Source of the DNA: Shewanella mangrovisoli
Lineage (GTDB): Bacteria; Pseudomonadota; Gammaproteobacteria; Enterobacterales; Shewanellaceae
Direction: 5' to 3'
Length of the DNA: 64,000 nt
Assembly (NCBI RefSeq): GCF_019457635.1
Contig: NZ_CP080412.1
Location: forward strand, 3,534,001 to 3,598,000
Of the stretch, positions 46,024 through 56,645 are shown one piece after another. The translations under genes and the position numbers were made by a program. Within the stretch, counting starts at the first letter, position 1. Each line of letters opens with the position of its first letter. The notes under the pieces were generated by a model. It did not search any database. It was not told where the DNA came from and worked only from the letters and a program-made list of their open reading frames with translations.

Positions 46024-49000
46024 TTACTCATCAATATGATAATAAATTTTGTTGGTGCTTAAGCAGGCCCCTAAATTTACCGTTCCTGTGCAATTCAGAC
46101 CCGTAGCATCGCACGTGCCGCTACCAATAATTAACACCGCAGATGTTTCACAATCAGGATCTAGGACTGGTTTAGGGGGAAGGTCCGGATCCGGTTCACA
46201 CGTCTCTGCACTTGGATCACATATTGGTTTATCTTCAGGCGGAGGTGGGGTAATAATTTTCGGAGGTTGAGGTATACAATCTTGGCATACATCAATGTAT
46301 TCAGCAGAATATCGTCCACCTTTATGTAAATCTAAAGTGTACAAGCGTCCATTTGATGTTATTAAACAACTTGTGCCTGACGATCCGCTAGATTGAGCGG
46401 GAATAAAAGATGTAAAGTAAACCTTACCTTTAATTATTGCAGAAGGAGATAAACTTTTTTCACCTAATAATGAAAAGTCGTAATACCAACCACGCTTGGT
46501 ACCAAACTCAATATTTTCTGCTTGAGTATTCGGAGCTGCTGACGTTACATTATAAAGATTTGTTAATGTTAACGGTGACGGAACAGTCTCACCACTCCCT
46601 CCAAATGTTTTAGTAACAACATTCCTATCCTGTAACACAAAAAACATATCGCTTACTGCACTGCCAAGTGGTGCAGCTCGATTGCCTGAGCCTAAAGTAA
46701 CTGCATCATAAGGTACATTCTGGTGAGTAACAGTTGTAGTAGTACCAGTATCTGTGGTTGTAGTCACTTCTGTCAGATTAGTAAAAGATGTTTGTGCTAC
46801 GACAGGCTCATAGAAAAAACGTCTATCATCCGAACTTAAGCTCCCTCCTAATGATGCAAACTTAAACCCACTCCATTCACTAGGGTTAGAAGAAGGCATG
46901 TCCATCCGCCACACGTTACCCCCCAGATCTGCAGCATATAATCGATCTGTTACCCCATCACCGTTGCTATCGAGAGTAGCAATAGAACCTGGAATACTAT
47001 CCTCAATACCTGGCAAACTAGTCGTTCCACTAGCGCCAAAACTATGGATTAAAGCTCCGGATGTAGCATTTACGATGTATACATTACGCCCGTCTGAATT
47101 AGTTCCTGTCGAAGCGTCATAGCCTAAATTATATCCACCACCAAAAATAACAACCGGTACATCAACCCCAGGAACTTTAGTTACTACAGGTGTAGACCAA
47201 GTTTGCCCCATGTCTGTAAATCCAGAAGTCTCATTGGAGATTTTCCACATAAGTATAGGTTCATCAGGGCTTGTTACATCAAAGGCATAATAAGAATGCC
47301 CCCCTCGTCTCATTCCAATAAATAACCATGCTTTGGTGATAGAACCTGAAGCAGAACGCTCTAAATACGCAACTGGCGAGCCGTCAATACCATATACACT
47401 ATGGCCATTGGCATAACTATTTGCTCTAAGAGTCGTTGTGTTGGGTAATAATTCATAGGGTAAAAATGCCCAACTTTCACTGATGGTATTACCTGAATCC
47501 CTAAAAGAATGAAGTACCCCATGATTGGTTCCTACAAAAATTCTAACATTCGAGCCATCACCGCCAAAATCAATTGCTAGCGGCTGAGAATGCATTGGGT
47601 CCCCCATGATATCGCCTCTAGTTCCTGAATAATCATCTGAGGTAAGTGCTCCAGTATCATCACGGTCGACATTATTTCCTTTTATCCATTCAAATGCATT
47701 CGTCAGTTGTGCTTGCACTTCAGTTGGATCGGTCGGCAAACCTAGATAGCTAGCTAATAGGGTATCACCTCCAGCATGTAAAGAAGCGTTACTCAGTGTA
47801 AGATTTGTAATTCCACCATCGCTCTGAATATTACTTAATAACTTCCTCGTATTCGGAGTAATTGCCCTTGCAGCACCTCCTTCCTGTACATTATTGCCGT
47901 CAGGAGCAGTCGAGCAATCACTCCAAAAACTACAGGCGGTATCCACTATTCCTCCTGTACGACTAATAGCAGGAGCATTATTTGCATCAATGAGAGTGCC
48001 AGCTGAATTGATTTTAAGCTTTTTCAAGTTTCCCGCCCATTTGGGGCCTTGAGATGGACGAAATAACGCGTAATAAGCAGAATCAAGTGTTCGTGTTGGA
48101 TCCGCATTACTAAATGCGACCCCTGGTGCTGAAAATCGCTGTCCCACATTAGTTATAGTGTCTACTATATTAGCGATTGCTGCCTGTAAATTAACTGTAT
48201 TATCGGCACTGAAATACTGACCATGCCCACGTGCTGCTGTTTCGATTAAAAGAGGCTCAGCCTCAGAATCATCACCTAAACTAAAGCCAATAGTATGAGT
48301 TATTACCCGTTGGTATTTCTCTGTATTAGGCAATAAATCATTCTCATACATATAACTCGCTAAAGCAGGCAAATAACTTGACTTCGCTGGAGTACTACCT
48401 TGTGCAGCTTTATATTGATAGCGAGAATAATTACCAGCTGGCACACCATTTGCTGTTAAGGATGTTATATATGAATTGGCGCTTTCATCTAAAACAGGGG
48501 CGCCGTCCGTAATGTAAATAACAAAGGCAACATCACTACAGACATCCATTGGAGAAATATAATTACCTGAATTTTCAATACTCAAATCATACGGAGGATT
48601 ATTTTTGGTATAGTGTATCCCACCACTATTATAGTTATCATCCGAATGTCCAAAGGTAATAGGGCCACCGCTAAAATATCGATATGCTTCAAACATTGTT
48701 TCGCATAATGGAGTATTAGTTTGTGCGGAAAGATTCGTCACTGTACTAATTAAATTATCTTTTTCAGCCGAGGTACGGCTTCGAATTCCAGCAATAATTC
48801 GACCACCATCTCTGTTTCCTTCATTAGGATAATTCATATTAAACACTGCCATACCAAAATCAACAGAGCCTATTGAGCTAATTACCCCACTTATTGCATC
48901 TTTAGCCATTTCTAAACGCGATTGAGGTTCATCATCAGCAGGGAGTCGACCCTCTTTGTATAAGGTGTACCATCTGAGGTAATTATCGGTATAAAGAGTG

Positions 49001-49644
49001 ACCAACTCTCCAGAATTAAACCCCATTGCTTTAGCATTCGCTAACGTACCTCCGAAGGGCACATAATTATTCCCAGATTTAACACTGTTTTGGGGATAAC
49101 CAGTTGCGTAACCTGTCACACTGCTATTATTAGAAGTATTTTCAGCCTCTATATCCTCCCAACAATCAACTGGATTATTTTTCTCAGCACCACTGTTTTC
49201 CTTAATTTGTTGCCAAGTTCCCTTGTCCTGCCCAGTTGTTTTATATTCCCTAATATACCCTGTAAAACGTCCGTAGGTATTAAGCGCAGCTGTAGCAGCG
49301 GCACAACCATTAATCAATTCATTAAATCGACGAGATTCGGATGGACTATCAGGAACAGGTAAAGAACTTTCATCCATTCCAGTCCCAATAGTGAAATAGA
49401 TCATTCGTCCAGAATATGAATGGGAACTTCCCACTGGCGGATATTCAGTACTGGGTTTATATCCACCGGGTGCTCCCTCTACAATAGTGTCCATACTGCC
49501 AGAGTTATCAAATATAATTAATACCTTACTCCGGCCTTGGTTTGGCGGGGGAAGCAAATAAAGATCTGTGTCATCAGTCCAACCTTGACTAGGTATACCT
49601 AACATTGAAAATAAAAGTATACAAATGAGTTTATTAATCTTCAT
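46024..49644 (-). CDS. pilY1: Type IV pilus tip/assembly protein PilY1
   Basis: The 1206-residue protein has a signal peptide (residues 1-23), then an N-terminal von Willebrand A region with a MIDAS-type DNSGS (D46-S50), and a C-terminal beta-propeller PilY1 domain. A calcium loop (DSNGDGVTD) near residue 890 is typical for PilY1, which controls pilus extension and retraction. The C-terminal 60 residues form a Pro-rich linker (ITPPPPEDKP) and a cysteine-rich end. It overlaps the pilX stop by four bases. The gene appears AT-rich compared with the housekeeping genes. Confidence 0.9.
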   Translation of the reverse strand: MKINKLICILLFSMLGIPSQGWTDDTDLYLLPPPNQGRSKVLIIFDNSGSMDTIVEGAPGGYKPSTEYPPVGSSHSYSGRMIYFTIGTGMDESSLPVPDSPSESRRFNELINGCAAATAALNTYGRFTGYIREYKTTGQDKGTWQQIKENSGAEKNNPVDCWEDIEAENTSNNSSVTGYATGYPQNSVKSGNNYVPFGGTLANAKAMGFNSGELVTLYTDNYLRWYTLYKEGRLPADDEPQSRLEMAKDAISGVISSIGSVDFGMAVFNMNYPNEGNRDGGRIIAGIRSRTSAEKDNLISTVTNLSAQTNTPLCETMFEAYRYFSGGPITFGHSDDNYNSGGIHYTKNNPPYDLSIENSGNYISPMDVCSDVAFVIYITDGAPVLDESANSYITSLTANGVPAGNYSRYQYKAAQGSTPAKSSYLPALASYMYENDLLPNTEKYQRVITHTIGFSLGDDSEAEPLLIETAARGHGQYFSADNTVNLQAAIANIVDTITNVGQRFSAPGVAFSNADPTRTLDSAYYALFRPSQGPKWAGNLKKLKINSAGTLIDANNAPAISRTGGIVDTACSFWSDCSTAPDGNNVQEGGAARAITPNTRKLLSNIQSDGGITNLTLSNASLHAGGDTLLASYLGLPTDPTEVQAQLTNAFEWIKGNNVDRDDTGALTSDDYSGTRGDIMGDPMHSQPLAIDFGGDGSNVRIFVGTNHGVLHSFRDSGNTISESWAFLPYELLPNTTTLRANSYANGHSVYGIDGSPVAYLERSASGSITKAWLFIGMRRGGHSYYAFDVTSPDEPILMWKISNETSGFTDMGQTWSTPVVTKVPGVDVPVVIFGGGYNLGYDASTGTNSDGRNVYIVNATSGALIHSFGASGTTSLPGIEDSIPGSIATLDSNGDGVTDRLYAADLGGNVWRMDMPSSNPSEWSGFKFASLGGSLSSDDRRFFYEPVVAQTSFTNLTEVTTTTDTGTTTTVTHQNVPYDAVTLGSGNRAAPLGSAVSDMFFVLQDRNVVTKTFGGSGETVPSPLTLTNLYNVTSAAPNTQAENIEFGTKRGWYYDFSLLGEKSLSPSAIIKGKVYFTSFIPAQSSGSSGTSCLITSNGRLYTLDLHKGGRYSAEYIDVCQDCIPQPPKIITPPPPEDKPICDPSAETCEPDPDLPPKPVLDPDCETSAVLIIGSGTCDATGLNCTGTVNLGACLSTNKIYYHIDE

Positions 49645-50117
49645 ATCCCGCTCCCGTTAAGCACTTCTTGCTCAACACCTGTAACGACCGTTATTTGTCC
49701 CAAATTGTCGCGACCAAAATCTACCTGACTCGCTATCTCAACTCGGCGACATTTGAATAAATCGGTACCGCTAGCGTCCCCCCTTCGTTGGCACGACACA
49801 TTCTTTGGTTGAACAACCAAAGCACCAGAACCATCATCCACAAGTGGTAGCGGTGTTAACACTTGATGCCCACCTGAATAATTATTACCTGTATCAATCG
49901 CGGTCATAGTGGCTAAAAATGCTTTAGTCTTTGCATCCAAAACTGCAGCTATGCCGCCATCAGCTAACGCTTTTGCTTCTATCCTCTCTGAACCGGCCCC
50001 AGACATACGCAGTGATTGTGTAGAATTAACAGCCAGAGCAACACCAATGAGAGTCATAAGTATCAATACGATAAGAGCAAAAAATAACACCACTCCTTTT
50101 TGTTTGCTGAAAGTCAT
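49641..50117 (-). CDS. pilX: Minor pilin PilX
   Basis: The 158-residue protein has the PilX N-terminus MTFSKQKGVVLFFALIVLIL, with a hydrophobic helix and no glutamate at +5 of the mature form, as in PilX/GspK. Later come SLRMSGAGSERIEAKALADGG, typical of the family. It lies between pilW and pilY1 and its stop overlaps the pilY1 start (ATGA). PilX is part of the minor pilin priming complex. Confidence 0.85.
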   Translation of the reverse strand: MTFSKQKGVVLFFALIVLILMTLIGVALAVNSTQSLRMSGAGSERIEAKALADGGIAAVLDAKTKAFLATMTAIDTGNNYSGGHQVLTPLPLVDDGSGALVVQPKNVSCQRRGDASGTDLFKCRRVEIASQVDFGRDNLGQITVVTGVEQEVLNGSGI

Positions 50118-50121
50118 TCTA

Positions 50122-51120
50122 TCAACTCCGAATTAATACAGGGTTTTCTAAAACAACTGTAGTCGACATAACTTTACGCCTAAAATGATCACTGGGTTTC
50201 GCTATTTCTTTATCACCTAATTGATAAGTTGTCTCGTTAGTGTAGGTCATATCCTCTTGTATTGAACGAACTAGTACATAGATCTTCAATGCCACTAAAC
50301 GTTGAAATAACTCATTATCCCACATCATATTTGTCACATCTTCCGCAGGTAAAAAACTATCGGGAACATCATCACCGTCGTTATCAAATCCATATGAAAC
50401 TCGAATATTTTCAATCCCCTCGACTAGCTGCTCTTCATTATTCATTCCATTACCAGTCGTAAGCGTTCTACGTCTTAAAATAGGGATGCCATCTGCATCA
50501 TCTCGAATATAATAAATATGATGTTGATACTCCCAAAACCTTGCATTATCAAGTATGGGGACTGCACCACCACCATTAAAAAAAACCACTTGGCTCGAAG
50601 TAGCAGCAGCATAATAACTAGAAGAAGAAAGTGCCGCAGGAAGTAAATTTGGCCCAATAAAGCGCTTGATTTGTAAAACATCCGTATTAGATTTTACCGA
50701 ATTGAGGCAGGAGAACGACGGGCCACTAACCCCTTCTTCATAACCCCATAAACGACGAAAATGGGCAGGTTGATTATTAGGAAGTGATGCGTTGTTGACA
50801 CCTCCGCCACTACAATCATTATTAACAACCGTTCCTGGTGAAATAAACGCATTAGCTCCAAGAACAAAATCCGTTCCCGTCATATCCCCCATAAAAGCTA
50901 ACTGGCTTAAATCCCTCTCCATAATGGCTAATGCAATACGTCCATTTTCCTGCAACTGGTTAAATTGACTCGTTGTAGTGACATTTGATGACGACATACT
51001 GAACATGGTGAATACACCCGCTGTTAAAAATAGTCCTATTACCATAGCGACCATCAATTCAACGAGCGACATACCTGCTTGTCTAGTCAAAACGACAAAT
51101 TTTGTTGCACTAAAAATCAT
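50122..51120 (-). CDS. pilW: Minor pilin PilW
   Basis: The 332-residue protein has the prepilin segment QAGMSLVELMVAMVIGLFLT near residue 14, and a long globular domain with NGRIALAIMERDLSQLAFMG. PilW is a priming minor pilin. Its start is adjacent to the pilV stop and pilX follows after four bases, which suggests one tightly packed operon. Confidence 0.88.
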   Translation of the reverse strand: MIFSATKFVVLTRQAGMSLVELMVAMVIGLFLTAGVFTMFSMSSSNVTTTSQFNQLQENGRIALAIMERDLSQLAFMGDMTGTDFVLGANAFISPGTVVNNDCSGGGVNNASLPNNQPAHFRRLWGYEEGVSGPSFSCLNSVKSNTDVLQIKRFIGPNLLPAALSSSSYYAAATSSQVVFFNGGGAVPILDNARFWEYQHHIYYIRDDADGIPILRRRTLTTGNGMNNEEQLVEGIENIRVSYGFDNDGDDVPDSFLPAEDVTNMMWDNELFQRLVALKIYVLVRSIQEDMTYTNETTYQLGDKEIAKPSDHFRRKVMSTTVVLENPVLIRS

Positions 51121-51672
51121 CTAAATCACCGTTTGAATAGTAAACACACGTCGTCTGTTACTCGAGGTGCCACACTCGATGCTTCCTATATTATCGCTGG
51201 TTTCACTAATTCCACGCCATGTCATTGTTACTGAAACAGAATTGCCATTAACTTTTATGCATGCTGTAGGCGTATCCAATCCCCCCACATTTTGAGTACC
51301 AACAATTTCATTCTCCCCAGAAAATGCGGAGCGCCACTCATATAAATCCCAAACAACCAATTGAGCTGGGGTGCATAGAGTCCCACCTTCACACGCTGGC
51401 GATACAGGCGTAATAGCAGTTTGAGAGCCAACGTAATCACCATCATAGCTAGCAAGCTGCGTTCGATTTAGCTTCATGCGGTTGATAATATCATTGGCGT
51501 AATAGGAGGCTTGTGTTTGCTGAAAAGATTCAAAGCTGCCGCGTTTGGCCACAATGTGTAAATTAAAAATACCGATCAAGCCAATCACTAGAATCACCAA
51601 TGCGACAAGCACTTCAATTAAAGAGGAGCCCCGTTGAATTCTGTTATGCGTCAATCGTTCGAATTTAGTCAT
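51121..51672 (-). CDS. pilV: Minor pilin PilV
   Basis: The 183-residue protein has the prepilin sequence GSSLIEVLVALVILVIGLIG starting near residue 15, with Glu5. Downstream comes QASYYANDIINRMKLNR, typical of PilV. It is the first gene of pilV-pilW-pilX-pilY1-pilE-tapY2 and would share one promoter upstream of 51672. The ribosome binding site is weak. Confidence 0.87.
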   Translation of the reverse strand: MTKFERLTHNRIQRGSSLIEVLVALVILVIGLIGIFNLHIVAKRGSFESFQQTQASYYANDIINRMKLNRTQLASYDGDYVGSQTAITPVSPACEGGTLCTPAQLVVWDLYEWRSAFSGENEIVGTQNVGGLDTPTACIKVNGNSVSVTMTWRGISETSDNIGSIECGTSSNRRRVFTIQTVI

Positions 51673-51837
51673 ATTTTTGACAAGCTTTTCAGCTATTTAC
51701 CCTTTTAAATCTTAATCTTACGATAAAAACATTGCTAGCAGTTAATAATAGATGAGTAAAATGTAAGTAGCCAGTAACAATAGCATATAAGCGTTAATTC
51801 CATTATGCCTTGTTTGTATTTGGTGAATTTTGATAAT

Positions 51838-51866
51838 AAAAAAAGAGGCCATTGGCCTCTTTTTAT
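51838..51866. terminator. Terminator after ispH
   Basis: AAAAGAGGCC and GGCCTCTTTT form a 10-bp stem with a 3-base loop and T runs on both strands. It ends the ribF-ileS-lspA-fkpB-ispH operon. Confidence 0.9.
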
Positions 51867-51888
51867 TCATCACATTGATTAGAATGAA

Positions 51889-52845
51889 CTAGCGTAATTC
51901 CGCTGGTACGGCAAAGACGGTATCCTCTTTACGCCCTTCAACTTCAGTGACGACACTCGGTGCTAATTTTGCAATCGCTTGAACTACTTGTTGAACCAAC
52001 ACTTCTGGCGCCGATGCGCCAGCGGTCACTGCAACTTTTGTCACATTTTCAAACCAAGATGAATCGATATCATCAGCGGTATCAACCAGATAAGATTGAG
52101 TTCCGGTTTTCAATGCCAATTCACGCAAGCGGTTAGAGTTAGAGCTGTTTTTCGAACCGACCACAATTAACAGATCCACATCGGCGGATAAATTACGTAC
52201 CGCATCTTGACGGTTTTGCGTCGCGTAACAAATATCATCCTTACGCGGGCCTTCAATGGACGGGAAGCGTTTCAATAAGGCGCTGATGATATCGAGCGTA
52301 TCATCCACCGACAGCGTCGTTTGAGTCACGAAGCAGAGGTTATTAGGATCGCGAACCTCTAAAGTATCGACATCTGCTGGAGACTCAATCAGATAAACAC
52401 CACCATTGGGGTTATCATATTGTCCCATGGTGCCTTCAACTTCAGGATGCCCCGCATGGCCAATCAAAATACATTCAATTCCCTTGCGACTCGCACGGGT
52501 CACTTGTAAATGTACTTTGGTGACTAACGGACAAGTCGCATCGAATACCCGCAACCCACGCGCCTTAGCCTCGGCGCGTACCGCCTGAGAAACCCCATGC
52601 GCACTGAAGATAACAATATTGTTATCCGGTACTTGGTCTAACTCTTCAACGAAAACGGCACCGCGGTCCTTCAGATTTTGCACCACATAGCGGTTATGCA
52701 CGACTTCGTGACGAACGTAAATTGGCGGCGAAAATAACTCGAGCGCGCGCTCAACAATACTAATGGCGCGATCCACACCAGCACAAAAGCCGCGAGGATT
52801 GGCCAGCATAATATTTAAACTTGGGCTGGTAGGATCTAATTTCAT
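51889..52845 (-). CDS. ispH: 4-hydroxy-3-methylbut-2-enyl diphosphate reductase
   Basis: The 318-residue iron-sulfur enzyme makes isopentenyl and dimethylallyl diphosphate in the last step of the MEP pathway. The cluster cysteines lie in [12 protein letters not shown] near residue 20, [12 protein letters not shown] near 103 and ICYATQNRQ near 205. Other conserved motifs are [10 protein letters not shown] and [10 protein letters not shown]. It is the final gene of the operon and starts one base after the fkpB stop. Confidence 0.97.
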   Translation of the reverse strand: MKLDPTSPSLNIMLANPRGFCAGVDRAISIVERALELFSPPIYVRHEVVHNRYVVQNLKDRGAVFVEELDQVPDNNIVIFSAHGVSQAVRAEAKARGLRVFDATCPLVTKVHLQVTRASRKGIECILIGHAGHPEVEGTMGQYDNPNGGVYLIESPADVDTLEVRDPNNLCFVTQTTLSVDDTLDIISALLKRFPSIEGPRKDDICYATQNRQDAVRNLSADVDLLIVVGSKNSSNSNRLRELALKTGTQSYLVDTADDIDSSWFENVTKVAVTAGASAPEVLVQQVVQAIAKLAPSVVTEVEGRKEDTVFAVPAELR

Positions 52846-52846
52846 C

Positions 52847-53269
52847 TTACAGTACCTTCACCACGTCGAGTTCAAATGTGACTGTTCGTCCCGCGAGAGG
52901 GTGATTGAGATCGACCGTAATCGAATCGCCCGCAACCTCACGCACAATTCCGGGGATCTCACTGCCACCAGGACCGGCGAAACTCACGATGACCCCCGCT
53001 TCTAGCTCCATATCGGCTGGGAAGCGGGTTCTATCCATATAATGAATCGCATCGGGATTTGACTCACCAAAGGCATCAACCGCTTCAAGCGTAAAGCTGT
53101 GCTTATCGCCTTCATTCAAGGAGGCAAGCTGCGCTTCGAATGCAGGGCTTAAAGTACCATCACCGATATTTAAACGTGCAGGCTTACCCGAGGCTTTAGT
53201 GCTATCGGCGGTCGAACCATCTTCAAGCACAATATTCATATGGCACAATAACGAACGTGTCACAGTCAC
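52847..53269 (-). CDS. fkpB: FKBP-type peptidyl-prolyl cis-trans isomerase
   Basis: The 140-residue protein resembles the SlpA/FkpB family: [14 protein letters not shown], FSxGE-like [18 protein letters not shown], the insert-in-flap region with [12 protein letters not shown] and the closing [17 protein letters not shown]. It helps protein folding and may act as a chaperone. The start is GTG at 53269, supported by AGAGGTGAA and by a one-base overlap with the lspA stop. Confidence 0.92.
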   Translation of the reverse strand: MTVTRSLLCHMNIVLEDGSTADSTKASGKPARLNIGDGTLSPAFEAQLASLNEGDKHSFTLEAVDAFGESNPDAIHYMDRTRFPADMELEAGVIVSFAGPGGSEIPGIVREVAGDSITVDLNHPLAGRTVTFELDVVKVL

Positions 53270-53781
53270 TACTTCACCTCTTCGGTTTTATCTTGTTCGG
53301 ATTTGCTGTTAAAAAACGAATCCCAAATGATCAGCACTGCGCCGATAAAAATCGCGGAATCAGCGATATTAAAGGCCGGATAATGGCTTTTACCCCAATA
53401 AAAATCGATAAAATCCACCACAAAACCATGCATCAATCGATCGATTAAGTTACCTAAGGCGCCACCAATCACTAAGGTGTAAGCCAAATTTAACTTCCAT
53501 AGGGATGCCGATTGCTTGCGCAGCCACACTGTCAACAGAGTACTGAAACCAACGGCCACTAGGGTAAATAACCAACGTTGCCAACCGCCCGCTTCACTTA
53601 AAAAGCTAAATGCGGCGCCATAGTTACGTACATAGGTGAAATTAAAAAAAGGTAATAACTTCACCGATTCGAACAAATCAAAATTGGCTAAGACCCATTG
53701 TTTGGATAGTTGATCGGCCAAAAACACCAATACAACTACCCAATACCAACGTAAGCCACTGTCTTTCCAAGTTAATGGCAT
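53269..53781 (-). CDS. lspA: Lipoprotein signal peptidase
   Basis: The 170-residue inner-membrane aspartyl protease has four membrane segments. The catalytic pair lies in GNLIDRLMHG and FNIADSAIF near residues 118 and 145. It removes the signal peptide from prolipoproteins. It sits between ileS and fkpB, the normal order in gammaproteobacteria. The C-terminus has a short charged tail (SEQDKTEEVK). Confidence 0.96.
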   Translation of the reverse strand: MPLTWKDSGLRWYWVVVLVFLADQLSKQWVLANFDLFESVKLLPFFNFTYVRNYGAAFSFLSEAGGWQRWLFTLVAVGFSTLLTVWLRKQSASLWKLNLAYTLVIGGALGNLIDRLMHGFVVDFIDFYWGKSHYPAFNIADSAIFIGAVLIIWDSFFNSKSEQDKTEEVK

Positions 53782-53790
53782 ACAGATCCT

Positions 53791-56613
53791 TTACGCAAAC
53801 AGACGAACTTCGCCGTCACCTTCAATATTGGTTACGCAGCGATGGCACAGCGTTGGGTGAGCCTCAATCGTGCCCACTTCTTCCCTGTGGTGCCAACAAC
53901 GTTCGCATTTTTCAGCGGTAGTCGCACTGACCACTAACTTCAACGACGTCAGTTCGGTTTCAACGGCATCACTCGTCGCATCCGCCAATGGCAATACTTT
54001 GGCTTCAGAGGTCAACAGGACGAAACGCAGCTCATCACCAATGTGCGTTAACTGTTCAGTTAAGGCTGCATCAGCAAACAGTGTGACTTCGGCTTCTAAG
54101 GAACCACCAATACGTTTATCGCGGCGTGCTTGCTCGATGACCTTGTTGACTTCGTTACGCACAGTCAGCAGATTTTCCCAGTACGCATCGCTGAGATCAG
54201 TATCTAAAGTGATAGATTGCAGACCTTGATACCATTCTTGGGTAAACACGTAAGCATCACGCTGGCCTGGCAGTAATTGCCACACTTCATCGGCAGTAAA
54301 GCTCAGGATTGGCGCAATCCAACGCACCATAGCTTCGGCGATGTGGAACAGCGCCGATTGGCAGCTACGACGGGCATGTCCCTCTTGCTTAGCGGTGTAC
54401 TGACGATCTTTGATGATGTCTAAGTAGAAGCTACCTAGCTCAACCGAGCAGAACTGCATCAGCTTTTGCGTCACAATATGGAAATTATATTGCTCGTAAG
54501 CTTCGATAATTTCTTGCTGCAGAGCTGCAGCGCGGCGCACCGCCCAACGGTCTAACGCCACCATATCTTCTACAGCCACTAAATCCTTAGCAGGGTCGAA
54601 GCCATTAAGGTTCGCCAGTAAGAAACGAGCGGTGTTACGAATACGGCGATAAGCATCGGCGCTACGGTTTAAGATTTCATCCGAGACGGTCATTTCACCG
54701 CTGTAGTCGGTTGCAGCAACCCAAAGACGCAGAATATCCGCACCTAACTTGTTGGTGACTTGCTGCGGCGCAATGACGTTACCGATAGATTTAGACATCT
54801 TGCGACCTTTACCATCAACGGTAAAGCCGTGGGTCAGCACTTGCTTGTAAGGTGCTTTGCCAGTCATGGCGGTAGAAATCATCAATGATGACATAAACCA
54901 ACCACGGTGTTGGTCGCTACCTTCGAGGTACAAATCGACGCCATGACCATGAAACTCTGGACGCGCACCAACCACAGAAGCAAAGGTTGACCCTGAGTCG
55001 TACCATACGTCTAAGGTATCGGTCACTTTGCGGTATTGTTCGGCTTCTTCGCCCAGTAATTCGGCAGCATCGAGATCCCACCAAGCTTGAATGCCTTCCT
55101 GCTCAATGCGGTTGGCTACACGTGCCATTAACGACACGCTGTCTGGGTGCAGCTCTTCGGTTTCGCGGTGTACGAATAATGTAATTGGTACGCCCCAAGT
55201 ACGTTGACGGGAGATACACCAATCAGGGCGATTCTCAACCATCTTTTCGATACGGCTTTGGCCCCAATCAGGGATCCATTGAGTCTGCTCAATTTCACCT
55301 AATGCTTGCTTACGCAGGTTGTGGTTATCCATTGAGATAAACCATTGCGGCGTAGCACGGAAGATAATGGGCGTTTTATGGCGCCAGCAGTGTGGATAGC
55401 TGTGACGGTACGCAACATGGTGTAATAGCGCGCCTTTTTCTTTCAGCAGGGCAACCACATTGTCGTTTGCTTTAAATACATGTTGACCGGCAAAGAACTC
55501 AGTATCTGGCTTGTAAACACCGTTATCACCAACTGGGTTTGCCACTTCTAAACCGTATTTTTGACCTACCACGAAGTCGTCTTGACCATGGCCAGGTGCC
55601 GTGTGAACCACACCCGTACCCGCGTCAGTCGTCACGTGGTCGCCTAAAATCGCAGGTACGTCAAAGGCTAAGAATGGATGCTTAAAGCGAACCAGCTCAA
55701 GTGCTGCGCCTTTAACTTTACCTAACACGCTGTGGCTCTCAGCGCCGTAACGCGTCATACAGGCTTCAACTAACACGTCGGCCAGAATAATTGCGTGAAT
55801 CGCGCCCTCTTTCACAAATTCAACCAAGCTGTAATCCAGCTCTGGGCTGATAGATAACGCGCGGTTAGCAGGCAGTGTCCAAGGTGTAGTAGTCCAAATC
55901 ACCATAGCGACAGGATGTGAGTAATCGCTTACACCAAACTGAGCGGCAACAGCTTTGCTATCATTCGCAGTAAAGGCCACATCAATAGCGGGAGAGGTTT
56001 TATCCTCGTATTCTACTTCGGCTTCGGCAAGGGCAGAACCACAGTCTGTACACCAATGAACAGGTTTTACACCTTTATGTAAGTGACCGTTTTCAATCAC
56101 TTTTGATAGAGAGCGTACGATATTGGCTTCGGTGGCAAAATCCATCGTTAAATAAGGCTTTTGCCAATCGCCCAGCACGCCTAAACGAATAAAGTCTGCA
56201 CGTTGGCCATCGACTTGCTCAGCCGCATATTTACGGCATTCTTCACGGAATTCGGCCGCAGAAATTTTTTGACCAGGCTTACCAACTTTTTGCTCTACTT
56301 TCAGTTCAATTGGCAGACCGTGGCAATCCCAACCAGGCACATAAGGCGCGTCAAAACCTGACATGGTTTTTGACTTAACAATAATGTCCTTAAGAATTTT
56401 GTTTACTGAGTGACCAATATGAATGCTGCCGTTCGCATACGGTGGGCCGTCATGCAAAATAAAAGGTGTGCGGCCAATTCGGCTATCACGGATCTGCTGA
56501 TACAGACCGTCTTTCGTCCAGCGCTCTAACATTTCTGGCTCGCGATTTGCCAAATTACCACGCATCGGAAACTCAGTTTCCGGCAAATTCAAAGTAAATT
56601 TATAGTCGCTCAT
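53791..56613 (-). CDS. ileS: Isoleucyl-tRNA synthetase
   Basis: The 940-residue enzyme is full length. It carries the HIGH motif in [16 protein letters not shown] near residue 58, KMSKS in [10 protein letters not shown] near 600, the editing domain between, and a C-terminal zinc site ([10 protein letters not shown] with CHRC). It charges tRNA(Ile). It lies downstream of ribF and upstream of lspA. Confidence 0.98.
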   Translation of the reverse strand: MSDYKFTLNLPETEFPMRGNLANREPEMLERWTKDGLYQQIRDSRIGRTPFILHDGPPYANGSIHIGHSVNKILKDIIVKSKTMSGFDAPYVPGWDCHGLPIELKVEQKVGKPGQKISAAEFREECRKYAAEQVDGQRADFIRLGVLGDWQKPYLTMDFATEANIVRSLSKVIENGHLHKGVKPVHWCTDCGSALAEAEVEYEDKTSPAIDVAFTANDSKAVAAQFGVSDYSHPVAMVIWTTTPWTLPANRALSISPELDYSLVEFVKEGAIHAIILADVLVEACMTRYGAESHSVLGKVKGAALELVRFKHPFLAFDVPAILGDHVTTDAGTGVVHTAPGHGQDDFVVGQKYGLEVANPVGDNGVYKPDTEFFAGQHVFKANDNVVALLKEKGALLHHVAYRHSYPHCWRHKTPIIFRATPQWFISMDNHNLRKQALGEIEQTQWIPDWGQSRIEKMVENRPDWCISRQRTWGVPITLFVHRETEELHPDSVSLMARVANRIEQEGIQAWWDLDAAELLGEEAEQYRKVTDTLDVWYDSGSTFASVVGARPEFHGHGVDLYLEGSDQHRGWFMSSLMISTAMTGKAPYKQVLTHGFTVDGKGRKMSKSIGNVIAPQQVTNKLGADILRLWVAATDYSGEMTVSDEILNRSADAYRRIRNTARFLLANLNGFDPAKDLVAVEDMVALDRWAVRRAAALQQEIIEAYEQYNFHIVTQKLMQFCSVELGSFYLDIIKDRQYTAKQEGHARRSCQSALFHIAEAMVRWIAPILSFTADEVWQLLPGQRDAYVFTQEWYQGLQSITLDTDLSDAYWENLLTVRNEVNKVIEQARRDKRIGGSLEAEVTLFADAALTEQLTHIGDELRFVLLTSEAKVLPLADATSDAVETELTSLKLVVSATTAEKCERCWHHREEVGTIEAHPTLCHRCVTNIEGDGEVRLFA

Positions 56614-56645
56614 TGATCCTATACCGTTAATTAAACTGATAAATA

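Noticed and set aside
56614..56645. T-box or tRNA-sensing leader before ileS
   Set aside because: The gap after ribF is only 32 bases, and gammaproteobacteria do not use T-boxes for ileS.
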